IMG/VR virus record: IMGVR_UViG_3300038435_000085
Coordinates: 1 to 36,108 of that record
From: a virus
Direction: 5' to 3' (one strand)
Length of the DNA: 36,108 nt
Positions 13,732-21,326 of the stretch are shown one piece after another. The notes below the pieces were generated by a model. That model worked only from the letters and a program-made list of their open reading frames with translations, was not told where the DNA came from and made no database searches. The stretch's first letter is position 1. Every line of letters begins with the position of its first letter. The position numbers were made by a program, and so were the translations under genes.

Positions 13732-15266
13732 GGCAACTGAAACACCAGCCTCACCATCAACCCCTTTGTCCCCGTGCCAGCCACATCAATATCAATCCGG
13801 AAACCGTCATTCGTAGCCACATCGTCATACGTCGTATTTATCACCGCCGCCGTTGCCGCCGTGCCGCTCGTTTTCTCGCTGGCATCTATCGTCAGCTTCG
13901 TGCTCAGCACATCCTGTGCATGTCGCAGGTTGTGTATCTGCACCGTCGGTATTCCACTGCTGCTCACCGTGTCTAACGAGGCAAACACATCCACCAGGTT
14001 CATCCCGTTAACCTTCGCCGGAGCATACCAGGTATATTTCCCATCGCCCACCGCCCAGGCATCAGCAATACCCAGCACCCCGATGTCCACTATCACCTTC
14101 CCGAAGTTGCTGCCAGCCAAACTATCAGGCGTCACCGCTTTGTTAGCTTCAGTCCCTGCGTTCGTTTCTGTTATATCCGCATAAACAGCATCTGCTCCCG
14201 CAGCCCCGGCAGCACCAGTCGCTCCCTTGTAATTCTTCCACAGACCGGCAAAATCTCCAACCGCCGGAGAGCCAATAGCCACCGTCGTTGTCTTGATCGC
14301 GATGTAGTTAAGGTTGGCATCAAAAGTCATCGTGAAACCCGTGCCACTCGCATCACTCGCATACGCTATGTAAACATAGGCATCAGCACCATCCGAGCCG
14401 TTAGAACCGTTCGACCCATCATTACCATCCGCCCCCGCAGCACCAGTCGCCCCCTTATAATTTTTCCACAGACCGGCAAAATCCCCAACAGCCGGACTGC
14501 CAATGGCCACCGTCGTTGTCTTGATCGCGATGTAGTTAAGGTTCGCATCAAACGTCATCGTGAACCCTGTGCCACTCGCATCACTCGCATAAGCAATGTA
14601 AACATAAGCATCAGCACCATCCGCTCCGTTAGAACCGTTCGAACCATCATTACCATCCGCACCGGCAGCACCAATCGCTCCCTTGTAATTCTTCCACAGA
14701 CCGGCAAAATCTCCAACAGCCGGACTGCCTATGGCCACCGTCGTGTTTTTGATAGCAATATAGTCCAGCCCTGCGTCAAAAGTCATCGTGAACCCTGTGC
14801 CACTCGCATCCGAGGCATAAGCTATGTAAACATAGGCATCATCACCATCCGCTCCGGCAGGCCCTGTAAAATCTCCCTGTTGTGCCCAGGCTCCGGTTAT
14901 TTTCTTATACCAGAGACCGTTGGTTCTCATATAAATATCACCATCTGCACCAGTGCCATTGTCTGGCACTCCGGCTCCTGTTAATATTGTTGCACCGTCG
15001 GCACCATCATTTCCCGGATCACCTTGATCGCCTTGCGGCCCTTTGAGCGTAAACTGCTCTTCCCAGGCTCCCGTAATCTTTTTATACACTGGCATGCTGC
15101 CAGTAGTGTCCAGATAGTAATAACCATCCAACCCATCACCAACCTCCGGGGCCTCGTCAGATATAAGCAAAAACGTCCGCTCGTTGTTTATCAGCAACGG
15201 GGCCACTTGTATCTGCCTGTCGCCGCTACCCAGCGTCTTACTACCCAATTTTACTGTTATATTCAT
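13728..15266 (-). CDS. Collagen-like repeat tail fibre protein
   Basis: A 512-residue fibre protein. An N-terminal domain (1-80) is followed by Gly-X-Y collagen-like runs (GPQGDQGDPGNDGADG and GPAGADGDDA). Then come three 76-residue repeats, each with YIAYASDASGTGFTMTFDA, DYIAIKNTTVAIGSPAVG and DFAGLWKNYKGA, separated by Gly/Asn/Ser-rich linkers such as GADGNDGSNGSNG. At the DNA level the repeats have a 228-base period. A C-terminal domain (about 390-512, VYADITETNAGT, VDVFASLD, VQIHNLRHAQD, GLMVRLVFQLP) follows. It is likely a trimeric fibre with the globular end facing the host. Repeat number may change by recombination. Confidence 0.75.
   Translation of the reverse strand: MNITVKLGSKTLGSGDRQIQVAPLLINNERTFLLISDEAPEVGDGLDGYYYLDTTGSMPVYKKITGAWEEQFTLKGPQGDQGDPGNDGADGATILTGAGVPDNGTGADGDIYMRTNGLWYKKITGAWAQQGDFTGPAGADGDDAYVYIAYASDASGTGFTMTFDAGLDYIAIKNTTVAIGSPAVGDFAGLWKNYKGAIGAAGADGNDGSNGSNGADGADAYVYIAYASDASGTGFTMTFDANLNYIAIKTTTVAIGSPAVGDFAGLWKNYKGATGAAGADGNDGSNGSNGSDGADAYVYIAYASDASGTGFTMTFDANLNYIAIKTTTVAIGSPAVGDFAGLWKNYKGATGAAGAAGADAVYADITETNAGTEANKAVTPDSLAGSNFGKVIVDIGVLGIADAWAVGDGKYTWYAPAKVNGMNLVDVFASLDTVSSSGIPTVQIHNLRHAQDVLSTKLTIDASEKTSGTAATAAVINTTYDDVATNDGFRIDIDVAGTGTKGLMVRLVFQLP
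14165..14850 (-). repeat. Three 228-bp tandem repeats within the fibre gene
   Basis: The segment with ttccacagaccggcaaaat recurs at about 14235, 14463 and 14691, a period of 228 bases, with a nearly constant sequence between. It encodes the 76-residue units of the fibre protein. Confidence 0.9.
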
Positions 15267-15607
15267 TCCAGAATTCCCAATTGAAAAACCTTCACACCCA
15301 TCCTTGTCGGGTAAATCGTATCATTAACCTCAATCTCCGCCCGCAATTCCATCAAACCCTTCGGCCAGTTAGTCATCCGGGCACCCTCTATCGGCACTAT
15401 AATCTCGTTATCCTCTACACCGGCAATAGCCGCTTCAAACCCATCCTCCGCCTCCAGACTGTATTTCTCCATCTCAATTTTATTGATGAGAATAAAGAAT
15501 CTCGCCGTAGCCACATCACTCAGATCAATTGGCACATCATCATCCGCCGTCACAAAAACTTGCAACGGATAATCCTGGGCTCTGTATAGTACTTCAGTCG
15601 TTATCAT
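15263..15607 (-). CDS. Small fibre-module protein
   Basis: A 114-residue strand-rich protein (VLYRAQDYPLQVFVTADDD, PIDLSDVATARFFI, MELRAEIEVND, TRMGVKVFQLG). It overlaps the collagen-like fibre gene by an ATGA stop/start and so is expressed with it. It resembles the small immunoglobulin-like or BppU-type proteins placed near phage tail fibre genes, but I cannot name the family. A role in attaching or assembling the fibre is a guess. Confidence 0.55.
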   Translation of the reverse strand: MITTEVLYRAQDYPLQVFVTADDDVPIDLSDVATARFFILINKIEMEKYSLEAEDGFEAAIAGVEDNEIIVPIEGARMTNWPKGLMELRAEIEVNDTIYPTRMGVKVFQLGILE

Positions 15608-15625
15608 TTTTCATTCTCCTTTTAG

Positions 15626-15679
15626 CTCCCCTCCTGTTCACTGAGCGAAGCCGAAGTGAAAGGAGGGGTAGGGGTGGTT
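15626..15679 (+). repeat. Family A element nested inside a family B element
   Basis: The family B left arm ctcccctcct (15626-15635) and right part aggagggg plus taggggtggtt (15661-15679) are separated by a complete family A copy (15639-15658). Family A entered or replaced the loop of family B. Confidence 0.85.
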
Positions 15680-15684
15680 GTCTA

Positions 15685-16398
15685 TCATAGCTGATCCCTC
15701 GTCCACCAATCTGTCCCATCCGTAAATGCCGCATACGACCCCAATGGGTTAGCCATCACCTTCGTAGCACTGCCATCTATATTTGCCGCTCCGTCTCCCG
15801 TATGAGGCCGCAGCGTCAGGTCTGTCGTTCCCGTCTTTAGTTTCAAAATAATCACCTTCGATATGCCGTTTGCCGCATCCCAGCAACTCGCTATCGTCGG
15901 CAGATACACCGATTGGGCAAAATCCCCGCTATTGTCTATCAGAGCCACCACATCCGTAGCCGGTAGGTTCACATCGTTGCCACTCGTCACCGTGTAGTTG
16001 GTAATCTTCGCCGCCTGCGTTCCCCGGTATTCATAGGTGCTCGCCAGAGCAGTTATGTCATCATCAATATCATCAGCCTGTACTTCCAGAGCATCCATCA
16101 CCGTATCCAGGTCATCCAACGCATCCTGCAATCCGGGTATATCAGCTATCTGCATATCCAGTATCGTTTTCACTTCCGCCACTGTCAGGCTCACAATACC
16201 ACCCGTAGCCTTCCGGCCCAGAAACTCACTGGCATCTACCGCAACCTCGGCCAGCGTTCCGGCGTTGTCCTTCACAAACACGGCATTGTTCGTCGCCAAC
16301 AGAGACTTGTTCAGCTTGTTGTCTTCCAGATGGGTAAAGTTACCATCCAGTTCCGCCTCCGTCAGTGGGCTGCCTTTTATTGACCTTAATACTATCAT
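15685..16398 (-). CDS. Tail fibre protein, PLTEAELDGNF type
   Basis: A 237-residue protein opening with SPLTEAELDGNFTHLEDNK, a motif common at the N-terminus of phage tail fibre proteins. The middle is helical and acidic (DIPGLQDALDDLDTVMDALEVQADDIDDD), probably a trimeric coiled-coil shaft. The C-terminal part (NYTVTSGNDVNLPATDVVALIDNSG, LPTIASCWDAANGIS, DGTDWWTRDQL) matches the C-terminal half of the neighbour at 16461-17447. The two are paralogues. It would belong to the tail fibre set; host receptor unknown. Confidence 0.7.
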   Translation of the reverse strand: MIVLRSIKGSPLTEAELDGNFTHLEDNKLNKSLLATNNAVFVKDNAGTLAEVAVDASEFLGRKATGGIVSLTVAEVKTILDMQIADIPGLQDALDDLDTVMDALEVQADDIDDDITALASTYEYRGTQAAKITNYTVTSGNDVNLPATDVVALIDNSGDFAQSVYLPTIASCWDAANGISKVIILKLKTGTTDLTLRPHTGDGAANIDGSATKVMANPLGSYAAFTDGTDWWTRDQL

Positions 16399-16426
16399 TT
16401 ATCCTTTTTTATCATACTCAATTAAA

Positions 16427-16460
16427 CTCCCCTCCTTCCAAAGGAGGGGCAGGGGTGGTT
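16427..16460 (+). repeat. Family B palindromic element
   Basis: CCCCTCCTT-cca-AAGGAGGGG hairpin with caggggtggtt tail, filling the gap between the two paralogous fibre genes. Confidence 0.85.
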
Positions 16461-17447
16461 TTACAGTATATCCATTATCCACCAATTCGTTCCATCCGTC
16501 ACCACTGTCAGCGACGTATGGGTTGTATCCATTTGCTTGCTCGTGCCGTTATCCACCTTAGCCCCTGTATCCGATGGGTTGGCCCTCACGTGCAAAAATC
16601 CGCTCGCCGTCAGCAGCTTGATGTAGATCACCTGAGAGATGCCATTAGCCGCATCCCAGCAGCTTGCCATCGTCGGCAGGTTGCAGAATTCATTGAAGTT
16701 GCCGCTGTTGTCAACAATCACAATCACATCGTCAACAGTCAGATCAACATCTTGCCCCGATGTTTCAGTGTAGTTTGACACCTTGCCCTCCGGCTTTCCA
16801 ATCACCGTCAGTGTTGTCGGGGCATCATCCAGTGCCTCTATGGCCGCATCCAGAATCACAGCCACCGCCGTTTCCCTGTCGGCCAAATCCGTCAACTCCG
16901 TTTGCAGGCCATCAATATCAGCTATCGCAAAACCTAAAACACCAAGCACCTCTGCCACACTTAAACCTTCTATATCGCCTGTCGCCTTGCGGCCCACCAA
17001 CTCACTAATAGCAATGGTCGCCTCGGCAAACTCGCCCGCCGTATTTCTGATCACCAGGCTGTTGTTGTTTTGCAGAATGCCAGCATCCAGCTTTCCTTCT
17101 TCCAGCACCACAAACTTGTTGTCCCAGAATTCAGGGTCTTCCGTGTCCAGGTATTCATCCTCCACATACCCATCCTCCACATATCCACCCTCCGGCACCG
17201 CCCCCTCCATACCCGCATTGGGCCTTATCCCCGCATCCGTTATCCTCCGGCCCACAGATATATTCTTCGTCGTAATCTCCGGCACCACCGTCCGTATCTT
17301 CAACACCTGCCCGCCATACAATAGAGAATTCGGCCCCAGGTTGTTATCCATCAAAATATAGATAAAACCCTCCTGGCACCCATATTCCATCACAGCGATG
17401 TCCTCCACCGTCTGCCCGCTACTTACTATTATGTTTTTAAACTCCAT
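16461..17447 (-). CDS. LysM-like domain fused to tail fibre domain
   Basis: A 328-residue protein. The first 55 residues (VSSGQTVEDIAVMEYG, YILMDNNLG, LLYGGQVLKIRT) look like a LysM or tail-protein-X-like domain, as found on phage baseplate proteins. A Gly/Glu/Tyr-rich linker follows (GYVEDGYVEDEYLDTED). From about residue 120 the protein parallels 15685-16398: LVGRKATGDIEGLSVAEV, LPTMASCWDAANGIS, DGTNWWIMDIL. The fusion suggests the fibre domain is anchored by the N-terminal domain at the baseplate. The start at 17447 is chosen since three further residues upstream (MTK) come from a family C repeat. Confidence 0.7.
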   Translation of the reverse strand: MEFKNIIVSSGQTVEDIAVMEYGCQEGFIYILMDNNLGPNSLLYGGQVLKIRTVVPEITTKNISVGRRITDAGIRPNAGMEGAVPEGGYVEDGYVEDEYLDTEDPEFWDNKFVVLEEGKLDAGILQNNNSLVIRNTAGEFAEATIAISELVGRKATGDIEGLSVAEVLGVLGFAIADIDGLQTELTDLADRETAVAVILDAAIEALDDAPTTLTVIGKPEGKVSNYTETSGQDVDLTVDDVIVIVDNSGNFNEFCNLPTMASCWDAANGISQVIYIKLLTASGFLHVRANPSDTGAKVDNGTSKQMDTTHTSLTVVTDGTNWWIMDIL

Positions 17448-17451
17448 TTTC

Positions 17452-17504
17452 GTCATGCTGAACTCGTTTCAGCACCTCTCGGTAGCTGAGCGAAGTCGAA
17501 GCTA
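17452..17504 (+). repeat. Family C and family A elements
   Basis: Family C (17452-17478, arms TGCTGA/TCAGCA) and family A with arms TAGC/GCTA (17483-17504). The latter overlaps the stop codon of the next gene. Confidence 0.85.
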
Positions 17505-18110
17505 TTTCCCCAAATGACTCAACACAATCCTCAACCCCGGATTCAACGGCCCGCTCGTTTGCTGCCCCTCGTCATTGTATCCATTCCACCAGTAGCAATA
17601 CACCTCCAGCCTCACAGCCATGCTGCCATGACTATTCTCCCACATTTTATGCGTCTTCCCTTCAATTGATAAACACATCGGCGTCTGGTATCCTCTCAGG
17701 TCAAGCCACATCAGGTTCCAGTTAGTCACCCATAACATCGGCGAGCCGTCACCCTGAACTCGTTTCAGGGCCTCGTTGCCTGAGCGGAGTCGAAGGCCAA
17801 AACCACTCTGCAACCAAAGCTGGCTGTTCCTTGGGTCATTCGGCAAAGCAAAACTTCCTCTAACCCTCATTTGCAGCCACCCATTCGTGTTCACCGTATA
17901 TTCCCCACCCATCGTTTTCACATATCCCTGCGTCGGCATAGCCACAATCCCCAGTTGGAACGTGCTCTCCTCACCAGATATAATTCCCTTCGCTGGTGCG
18001 AGTTTGTAACTCGTACCTTGTGAGTCCTGAGCCGGTACCTGAGCGAAGCCGAAGGTCACCATCCCCAGCACAAACAGCATCACCAATAATACAATCACTA
18101 ATCTTTTCAT
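17502..18110 (-). CDS. Signal-peptide protein carrying four in-frame repeat elements
   Basis: A 202-residue protein starting with a strongly hydrophobic leader (MKRLVIVLLVMLFVLGMVTFGFAQ), probably a signal peptide or membrane anchor. The rest is strand-rich (LGIVAMPTQGYVKTMGGEYTV, GWLQMRVRGSFALPN, MAVRLEVYCYWWNGYND). Parts of it are translated repeats: an A element gives VTFGFAQVP, D gives GTSYKLAPAK, an A variant gives GLRLRSGN, and C gives EALKRVQGDG. A signal-peptide protein within a tail gene cluster is odd; it may be an accessory gene acting on the lysogen or in entry. The start could also be the Met at 18119. Function not recognised. Confidence 0.55.
   Translation of the reverse strand: MKRLVIVLLVMLFVLGMVTFGFAQVPAQDSQGTSYKLAPAKGIISGEESTFQLGIVAMPTQGYVKTMGGEYTVNTNGWLQMRVRGSFALPNDPRNSQLWLQSGFGLRLRSGNEALKRVQGDGSPMLWVTNWNLMWLDLRGYQTPMCLSIEGKTHKMWENSHGSMAVRLEVYCYWWNGYNDEGQQTSGPLNPGLRIVLSHLGK
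17748..17797 (+). repeat. Family C and family A elements in the 17502-18110 gene
   Basis: Family C (17748-17774, CCCTGA/TCAGGG arms) followed by family A with arms GCC/GGC (17778-17797), both in frame. Confidence 0.85.
17992..18056 (+). repeat. Family D and family A elements in the 17502-18110 gene
   Basis: Family D (17992-18017) and family A with arms ACC/GGT (18037-18056), the latter within the leader-peptide coding region. Confidence 0.85.
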
Positions 18111-18124
18111 ACTCTCCATTTTAA

Positions 18125-18157
18125 AATCGTAATTCGTCAATCGTAATTCGTAATTCT
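18125..18157 (-). repeat. Family F tandem repeat
   Basis: Copies of the TAATTCG unit directly in front of the leader-peptide gene. Confidence 0.8.
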
Positions 18158-18443
18158 AAACCCTCACCGCATCCACCATCAACTCATCCACCCCATATTC
18201 AATCCTCACCTTTTCCCAGCCATCAGCCTTCAGTTGCCTTCTCACCTCACTCACCGCCAGTTCCATACCCTGCCTCTGCTTCGCAAATCTCAGTATCCCA
18301 ACACCCGTCAACGGATCAAAACCCCACTCACCCGGTATCTGGCTCAGCAGGTGTTCCAGATTCTGACCATCAGCCTCATCCGCCACAAAGTCCCCGTCCA
18401 CTATCACCGGATCACCATTCTCATCTATTTGCAGATCAATCAT
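18156..18443 (-). CDS. gp25/GPW-like baseplate wedge protein
   Basis: A 95-residue protein resembling the T4 gp25 / P2 W family in its Bacteroidota form: GDFVADEADGQNLEHLL (residues 17-33), GEWGFDPLTGVGILRF (38-53), then helical ELAVSEVRRQLKADGW. These proteins sit in the baseplate wedge near the sheath and have a lysozyme-like fold. The gene overlaps the hub gene by four bases (ATGA). Function is taken from the family. Confidence 0.8.
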   Translation of the reverse strand: MIDLQIDENGDPVIVDGDFVADEADGQNLEHLLSQIPGEWGFDPLTGVGILRFAKQRQGMELAVSEVRRQLKADGWEKVRIEYGVDELMVDAVRV

Positions 18444-19465
18444 GACGCCTTCTCCCCCATACCCAAACTCACCCTGTATCCATCCATCCCAAAATCAATC
18501 ACCCGCCTGTCAACATAATGCTCCGCCGCCTCAATCTCATATTCCTCCGTATCCAGATGAACCCGCTGGCCCACCCTTACCCTCGGAATTCCAAACGTCG
18601 TCACATCACCCTCAAATCGGTCTTTCTTAGTCTCCGTGTAAAGCTTCTTAGCTGCCGCCTCCACCTGTGCCTGCGTCAATCCCGGAATACTCAGCTTCTT
18701 AGAAACCGATGCGGTCACTGAGCCTGTCGAAGCATCACCCTCAAACTTGCTGCTTATAAACTTCCCGTCAGCCTGTCGGCTTTTCACCTTCACCTCCACA
18801 ATCATATCCTCAGCCCTGGTAAGCTCCAGATTGTTGTCAATCACATTGCGGTTCAACCGCAGATTCACCGTCGGCGTACCCGCCTCATGCAAATAATGTT
18901 TCCCAACCACCAGCGTCACCGCTCCCGTTCCATCCAACGCAAACCAGCTTTTCAACCCATACACCTGCTCCACCACATCCAGCACATGTGCCGCCGTCGG
19001 TTGGTCGGCAGCTATAATAAAAGCCGCCCCCAATTGCGTATCCAGCACATCCGTCTCATAGTCCGGGGCAATGTATGCTATCACATCACTCAGCTTACCC
19101 GTTATCACCTTCGGGCTAACCCTCCGGCGTTTCAACACATACATCTCATCCTCACACTCAATCTCCATCGGCACCTTCGGATTCACCCTTACCACATACC
19201 CCGTAAACTCAATCGGTAGTTGGTCACTGAGCGAAGTCGAAGTGTAACCCAACCGCACAAGCACCTTATCACCACCCTTCACCACCTTACTCAGCGGCGT
19301 CTTGCTCATATCAGCACCCTTCACCACAATTCGCTTCCCAAACTTTAGCACCGCAGTAGCCGTCATTTGCTTCCAGTCCCGTTCTATATGCACATCATGC
19401 ACATGCGGCATCTTTATCAGACCACCCGCCGTTTCAATCTCTATATATGAACTCAGTTCTAACAT
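18440..19465 (-). CDS. Late control D-like baseplate hub protein
   Basis: A 341-residue protein related to the gpD/gp27-type tail hub: MLELSSYIEIETAGG, MPHVHDVHIERDWKQMTATA, KVLVRLGY, EFTGYVVRVNPKVPMEIECEDEMYVLKR, and a C-terminal GIPRVRVGQRVHLDTEEYEIEAAEHYVD. It would form the hub ring above the spike. The start at 19465 is preferred over 19522, since the 19 residues upstream come from a family D repeat. Two in-frame elements are inside: family A (YTSTSLSDQ at 19225-19244) and a family A variant (DASTGSVTAS at 18716-18732). Confidence 0.75.
   Translation of the reverse strand: MLELSSYIEIETAGGLIKMPHVHDVHIERDWKQMTATAVLKFGKRIVVKGADMSKTPLSKVVKGGDKVLVRLGYTSTSLSDQLPIEFTGYVVRVNPKVPMEIECEDEMYVLKRRRVSPKVITGKLSDVIAYIAPDYETDVLDTQLGAAFIIAADQPTAAHVLDVVEQVYGLKSWFALDGTGAVTLVVGKHYLHEAGTPTVNLRLNRNVIDNNLELTRAEDMIVEVKVKSRQADGKFISSKFEGDASTGSVTASVSKKLSIPGLTQAQVEAAAKKLYTETKKDRFEGDVTTFGIPRVRVGQRVHLDTEEYEIEAAEHYVDRRVIDFGMDGYRVSLGMGEKAS
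18716..18732 (+). repeat. Family A variant inside the hub gene
   Basis: CACTGAGCCTGTCGAAG. Unlike most family A copies, its arms (CACT/GCAT) are not complementary. In frame. Confidence 0.7.
19225..19244 (+). repeat. Family A element inside the hub gene
   Basis: Perfect copy with CACT/AGTG arms, in frame between LVRLGY and LPIEFTGY. Confidence 0.9.
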
Positions 19466-19472
19466 ATTATTT

Positions 19473-19560
19473 GCTGGTGCGAGTTTGTAACTCGTACCCA
19501 TTTCGCTGGTGCGAGTTTGCAACTCGTACCAAATCGTAATTCGTAATTCGTACCTCGTAA
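19473..19560 (+). repeat. Two family D elements and a family F tandem repeat
   Basis: Family D at 19473-19498 and 19505-19530 with loops tgt and tgc, then TAATTCG-type repeats to 19560. Confidence 0.85.
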
Positions 19561-19561
19561 A

Positions 19562-20179
19562 TCATATCACCAACAACTCATACTCCACCGGACTATCACT
19601 CAGCATCGTTATCTCAAACGGACAAACATTACTGTGGCCCTCCATCGGCGGAAACCTGATGTCAGTCGTCACCACATAGTCAATCCCCAGGCTGCTCATC
19701 CATTCACTCGTCACCTCCAACGCCTTGTTAATCTCAAAGAAGTCATTCATCGCCACCTGCTCCTCCAGCGGATAATCCACCGATTCATAGTTGATAATGA
19801 AACCCCGCAGCACAATGTTCCAGTCATCCAGACTGATGTATTCCTTCACCGTATTATTCAGGCCCCGCATAGGAGTCTTCACAATATTCTTCGCCCTGTG
19901 ATACTCCGCCACCGTCTCAATCGGCATCCTGTATATCCCGGTCGGTGAGGCCCCCGAACCGAACCGCAACCTGTCCGGCACTATCACCCCACCCTGGGCA
20001 ATCCTGTCAGGGCTGCTCACCCGGTTATCATCCTCCGCTCTCCCCTCCGGGAAACTCGGCAATTGGCCGCCGTCACCCTGAACTCGTTTCAGGGCCTGCG
20101 GAACAAAAAGAGGTATCCGGCTACTAATACCAAATACCTCTTTAAATGCGTCAGGATAATTAAACTTAACCAGTGCCAT
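19562..20179 (-). CDS. DUF6046-like tail/baseplate protein
   Basis: A 205-residue protein with KTPMRGLNNTVKEYISLDDWNIVLRG, YPLEEQVAMNDFFEINKALEV and SLGIDYVVTTDIRFPPMEGHSNVCPFEI. I associate this with the DUF6046 tail proteins of Bacteroidota phages, which lie between tail chaperone and hub as here. Function is unknown beyond tail assembly. An in-frame family C element (20072-20098) encodes QALKRVQGDG near residue 28. It is the first gene after the tail chaperone, where the tape measure gene usually lies; the tape measure is elsewhere in this phage (32682-34286). Confidence 0.65.
   Translation of the reverse strand: MALVKFNYPDAFKEVFGISSRIPLFVPQALKRVQGDGGQLPSFPEGRAEDDNRVSSPDRIAQGGVIVPDRLRFGSGASPTGIYRMPIETVAEYHRAKNIVKTPMRGLNNTVKEYISLDDWNIVLRGFIINYESVDYPLEEQVAMNDFFEINKALEVTSEWMSSLGIDYVVTTDIRFPPMEGHSNVCPFEITMLSDSPVEYELLVI
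20072..20098 (+). repeat. Family C element inside the DUF6046-like gene
   Basis: CCCTGA/TCAGGG arms around actcgttt, in frame. Confidence 0.85.
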
Positions 20180-20203
20180 CTATTATCATTCTTCTCTTTT
20201 TTA

Positions 20204-20240
20204 GTTCCCCCCTTTTCGAGAGGGGATTAAGGGGGGTGTC
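20204..20240 (+). repeat. Family B variant (CCCCCC/GGGGGG type)
   Basis: gttccccccttttcgagag plus the tail ggggattaaggggggtgtc. The stop codon of the -1 frame chaperone extension lies in its last bases. Confidence 0.8.
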
Positions 20241-20447
20241 AAACACCTATCCCTCCATTACCATCACCCGCATGTCTTCTCGACTCAAACTCCAGCACCC
20301 ATTTCAACTGCTCCCACTTGTTCATCCAAACATCCTCCGGCAAATCCTCCGGGAACGGAATGTTAAAATGAAAGCTCAGCAGCCCGTCAATCTTTCTTAT
20401 CAGGTCTTTCCCAGCCTCCCGGCTTATCGGGAAGACCTCTAAACCTC
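20239..20447 (-). CDS. -1 frame extension of the tail assembly chaperone
   Basis: The gap after the chaperone gene is open in the -1 frame from the G-run at 20447-20451 down to TGA at 20241-20239. It gives a charged, helical protein tail (GGGLEVFPISREAGK, then DLIRKIDGLLSFHFNIPF, PEDLPEDVWMNKWEQLKW, VLEFESRRHAG). No ATG suits an independent start. This is the layout of lambda G/GT and of most long-tailed phages, where ribosome slippage makes a longer chaperone that binds the tape measure protein. Slippage would occur at ACG GGG GAG, by re-pairing of the Gly tRNA on the five-G run. The heptamer is not the classic X XXY YYZ, so efficiency is uncertain. It was found by reading the sequence between the named genes. 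Confidence 0.7.
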
Positions 20448-20825
20448 CCCCGTCTTGCCGGGTATAAAGTCAACAAAATCGTTGGCTATCACCGCAGCAC
20501 TCTCAGTCAGGCTTTCATCCGTACCCTTCATCCTTGGGTCGCCGCCCAGCCAGCAGTTTTGTATGATGAACTCGCCGGTCTCTACCACCTTCTTCTCACC
20601 GTAAAATTGCATCGCCTTACTCTTGATGCTCTTATCAGGCGGCTTCAGGTAGCAAATGCAAGGCCCCTCCGGTGCATCCAGCACAATAGTCTTCAGGCTT
20701 TTCAACCCGTGTTCCTTCTTCCATGCCGCAATCTGATCAGCACTAACCTCACCAGTCATCGTCGGTGTCCAGTCCTGTGGTTGTGTGTTTTCACCAACCA
20801 CCACTTTTTTATTAGCTTCAGCCAT
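20439..20825 (-). CDS. Tail assembly chaperone (short form, G-like)
   Basis: A 128-residue protein with the features of G-type tail chaperones: small, acidic to neutral, placed directly after the tail tube gene. The middle part is GLKSLKTIVLDAPEGPCICYLKPPD, then KSKAMQFYGEKKVVETGEFIIQNCWLGGDPR, ending GKTGEV. The last part overlaps a slippage site (20447-20451) that leads into the -1 frame extension. A family E element lies in frame near the N-terminus (VVVGENTQPQD). Function by synteny and length, with modest sequence support. Confidence 0.7.
   Translation of the reverse strand: MAEANKKVVVGENTQPQDWTPTMTGEVSADQIAAWKKEHGLKSLKTIVLDAPEGPCICYLKPPDKSIKSKAMQFYGEKKVVETGEFIIQNCWLGGDPRMKGTDESLTESAAVIANDFVDFIPGKTGEV
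20777..20801 (+). repeat. Family E element in the chaperone N-terminus
   Basis: Arms GTGGTTG/CAACCAC, in frame near residues 8-17. Confidence 0.8.
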
Positions 20826-20828
20826 TAC

Positions 20829-20892
20829 TCTTAACTTTTAGTTCTTAACTTTTTAACTCCCCTCCTTGTTTTAAGGAGGGGCAGGGGTGGTT
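20829..20892 (+). repeat. Family H tandem repeat and family B element
   Basis: cttaacttttagttcttaac units (20829-20855), then family B (20856-20892). Confidence 0.85.
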
Positions 20893-21301
20893 ATTTCACC
20901 TCACTGCACCAAAACTGCAACTGAGTCATCAACGCCCCTGAGCTTCCGCCGTCCGCCGAGTTATCAGCATTCGTAAACTTCACACCCGTCAGCGTCTCCT
21001 TTATAATGATCCCGTTCTTGTTCTTCACAATCGTTATCGGAAAAGCAGCCAGCTTCAGCACACTGCCGCCACCCGCCAGCTTCAGTCCCTGAAACTCCTC
21101 ATTCAGCAACTCCACACTTCCGCTGTAACCCCTCTTACTTACCGTGTGGCCCACACTCTCCCTGTTGCCCGTCACATAAACAGGCTCCACCGTCTGGCTT
21201 TCCTTCCAGTCAATCTTCGCCACACCCAACACTATCCTTCCCAGCATCGAAATCGTCACATCCGCTGCACTGAACCGCTCCTGATTTATTACTACATCCA
21301 T
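20891..21301 (-). CDS. Tail tube protein
   Basis: A 136-residue protein directly downstream of the sheath gene. That position, together with VVINQERFSAADVTISMLGRI, DWKESQTVEPVYVTGNRE and a Gly/Lys-rich C-terminal half, fits the tail tube (gpFII/Mu M-type) family. It would polymerise into the inner tube of the contractile tail. The family assignment comes from size, order and general character. Confidence 0.7.
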   Translation of the reverse strand: MDVVINQERFSAADVTISMLGRIVLGVAKIDWKESQTVEPVYVTGNRESVGHTVSKRGYSGSVELLNEEFQGLKLAGGGSVLKLAAFPITIVKNKNGIIIKETLTGVKFTNADNSADGGSSGALMTQLQFWCSEVK

Positions 21302-21326
21302 AGCATCAATTCTTTTTTACCTTGTT

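Noticed and set aside
12079-15266. Diversity-generating retroelement acting on tail fibre or LamG genes
   Set aside because: No reverse transcriptase, accessory protein or template/variable repeat pair is present in the window; the 228-bp repeats are nearly identical and not adenine-variable.
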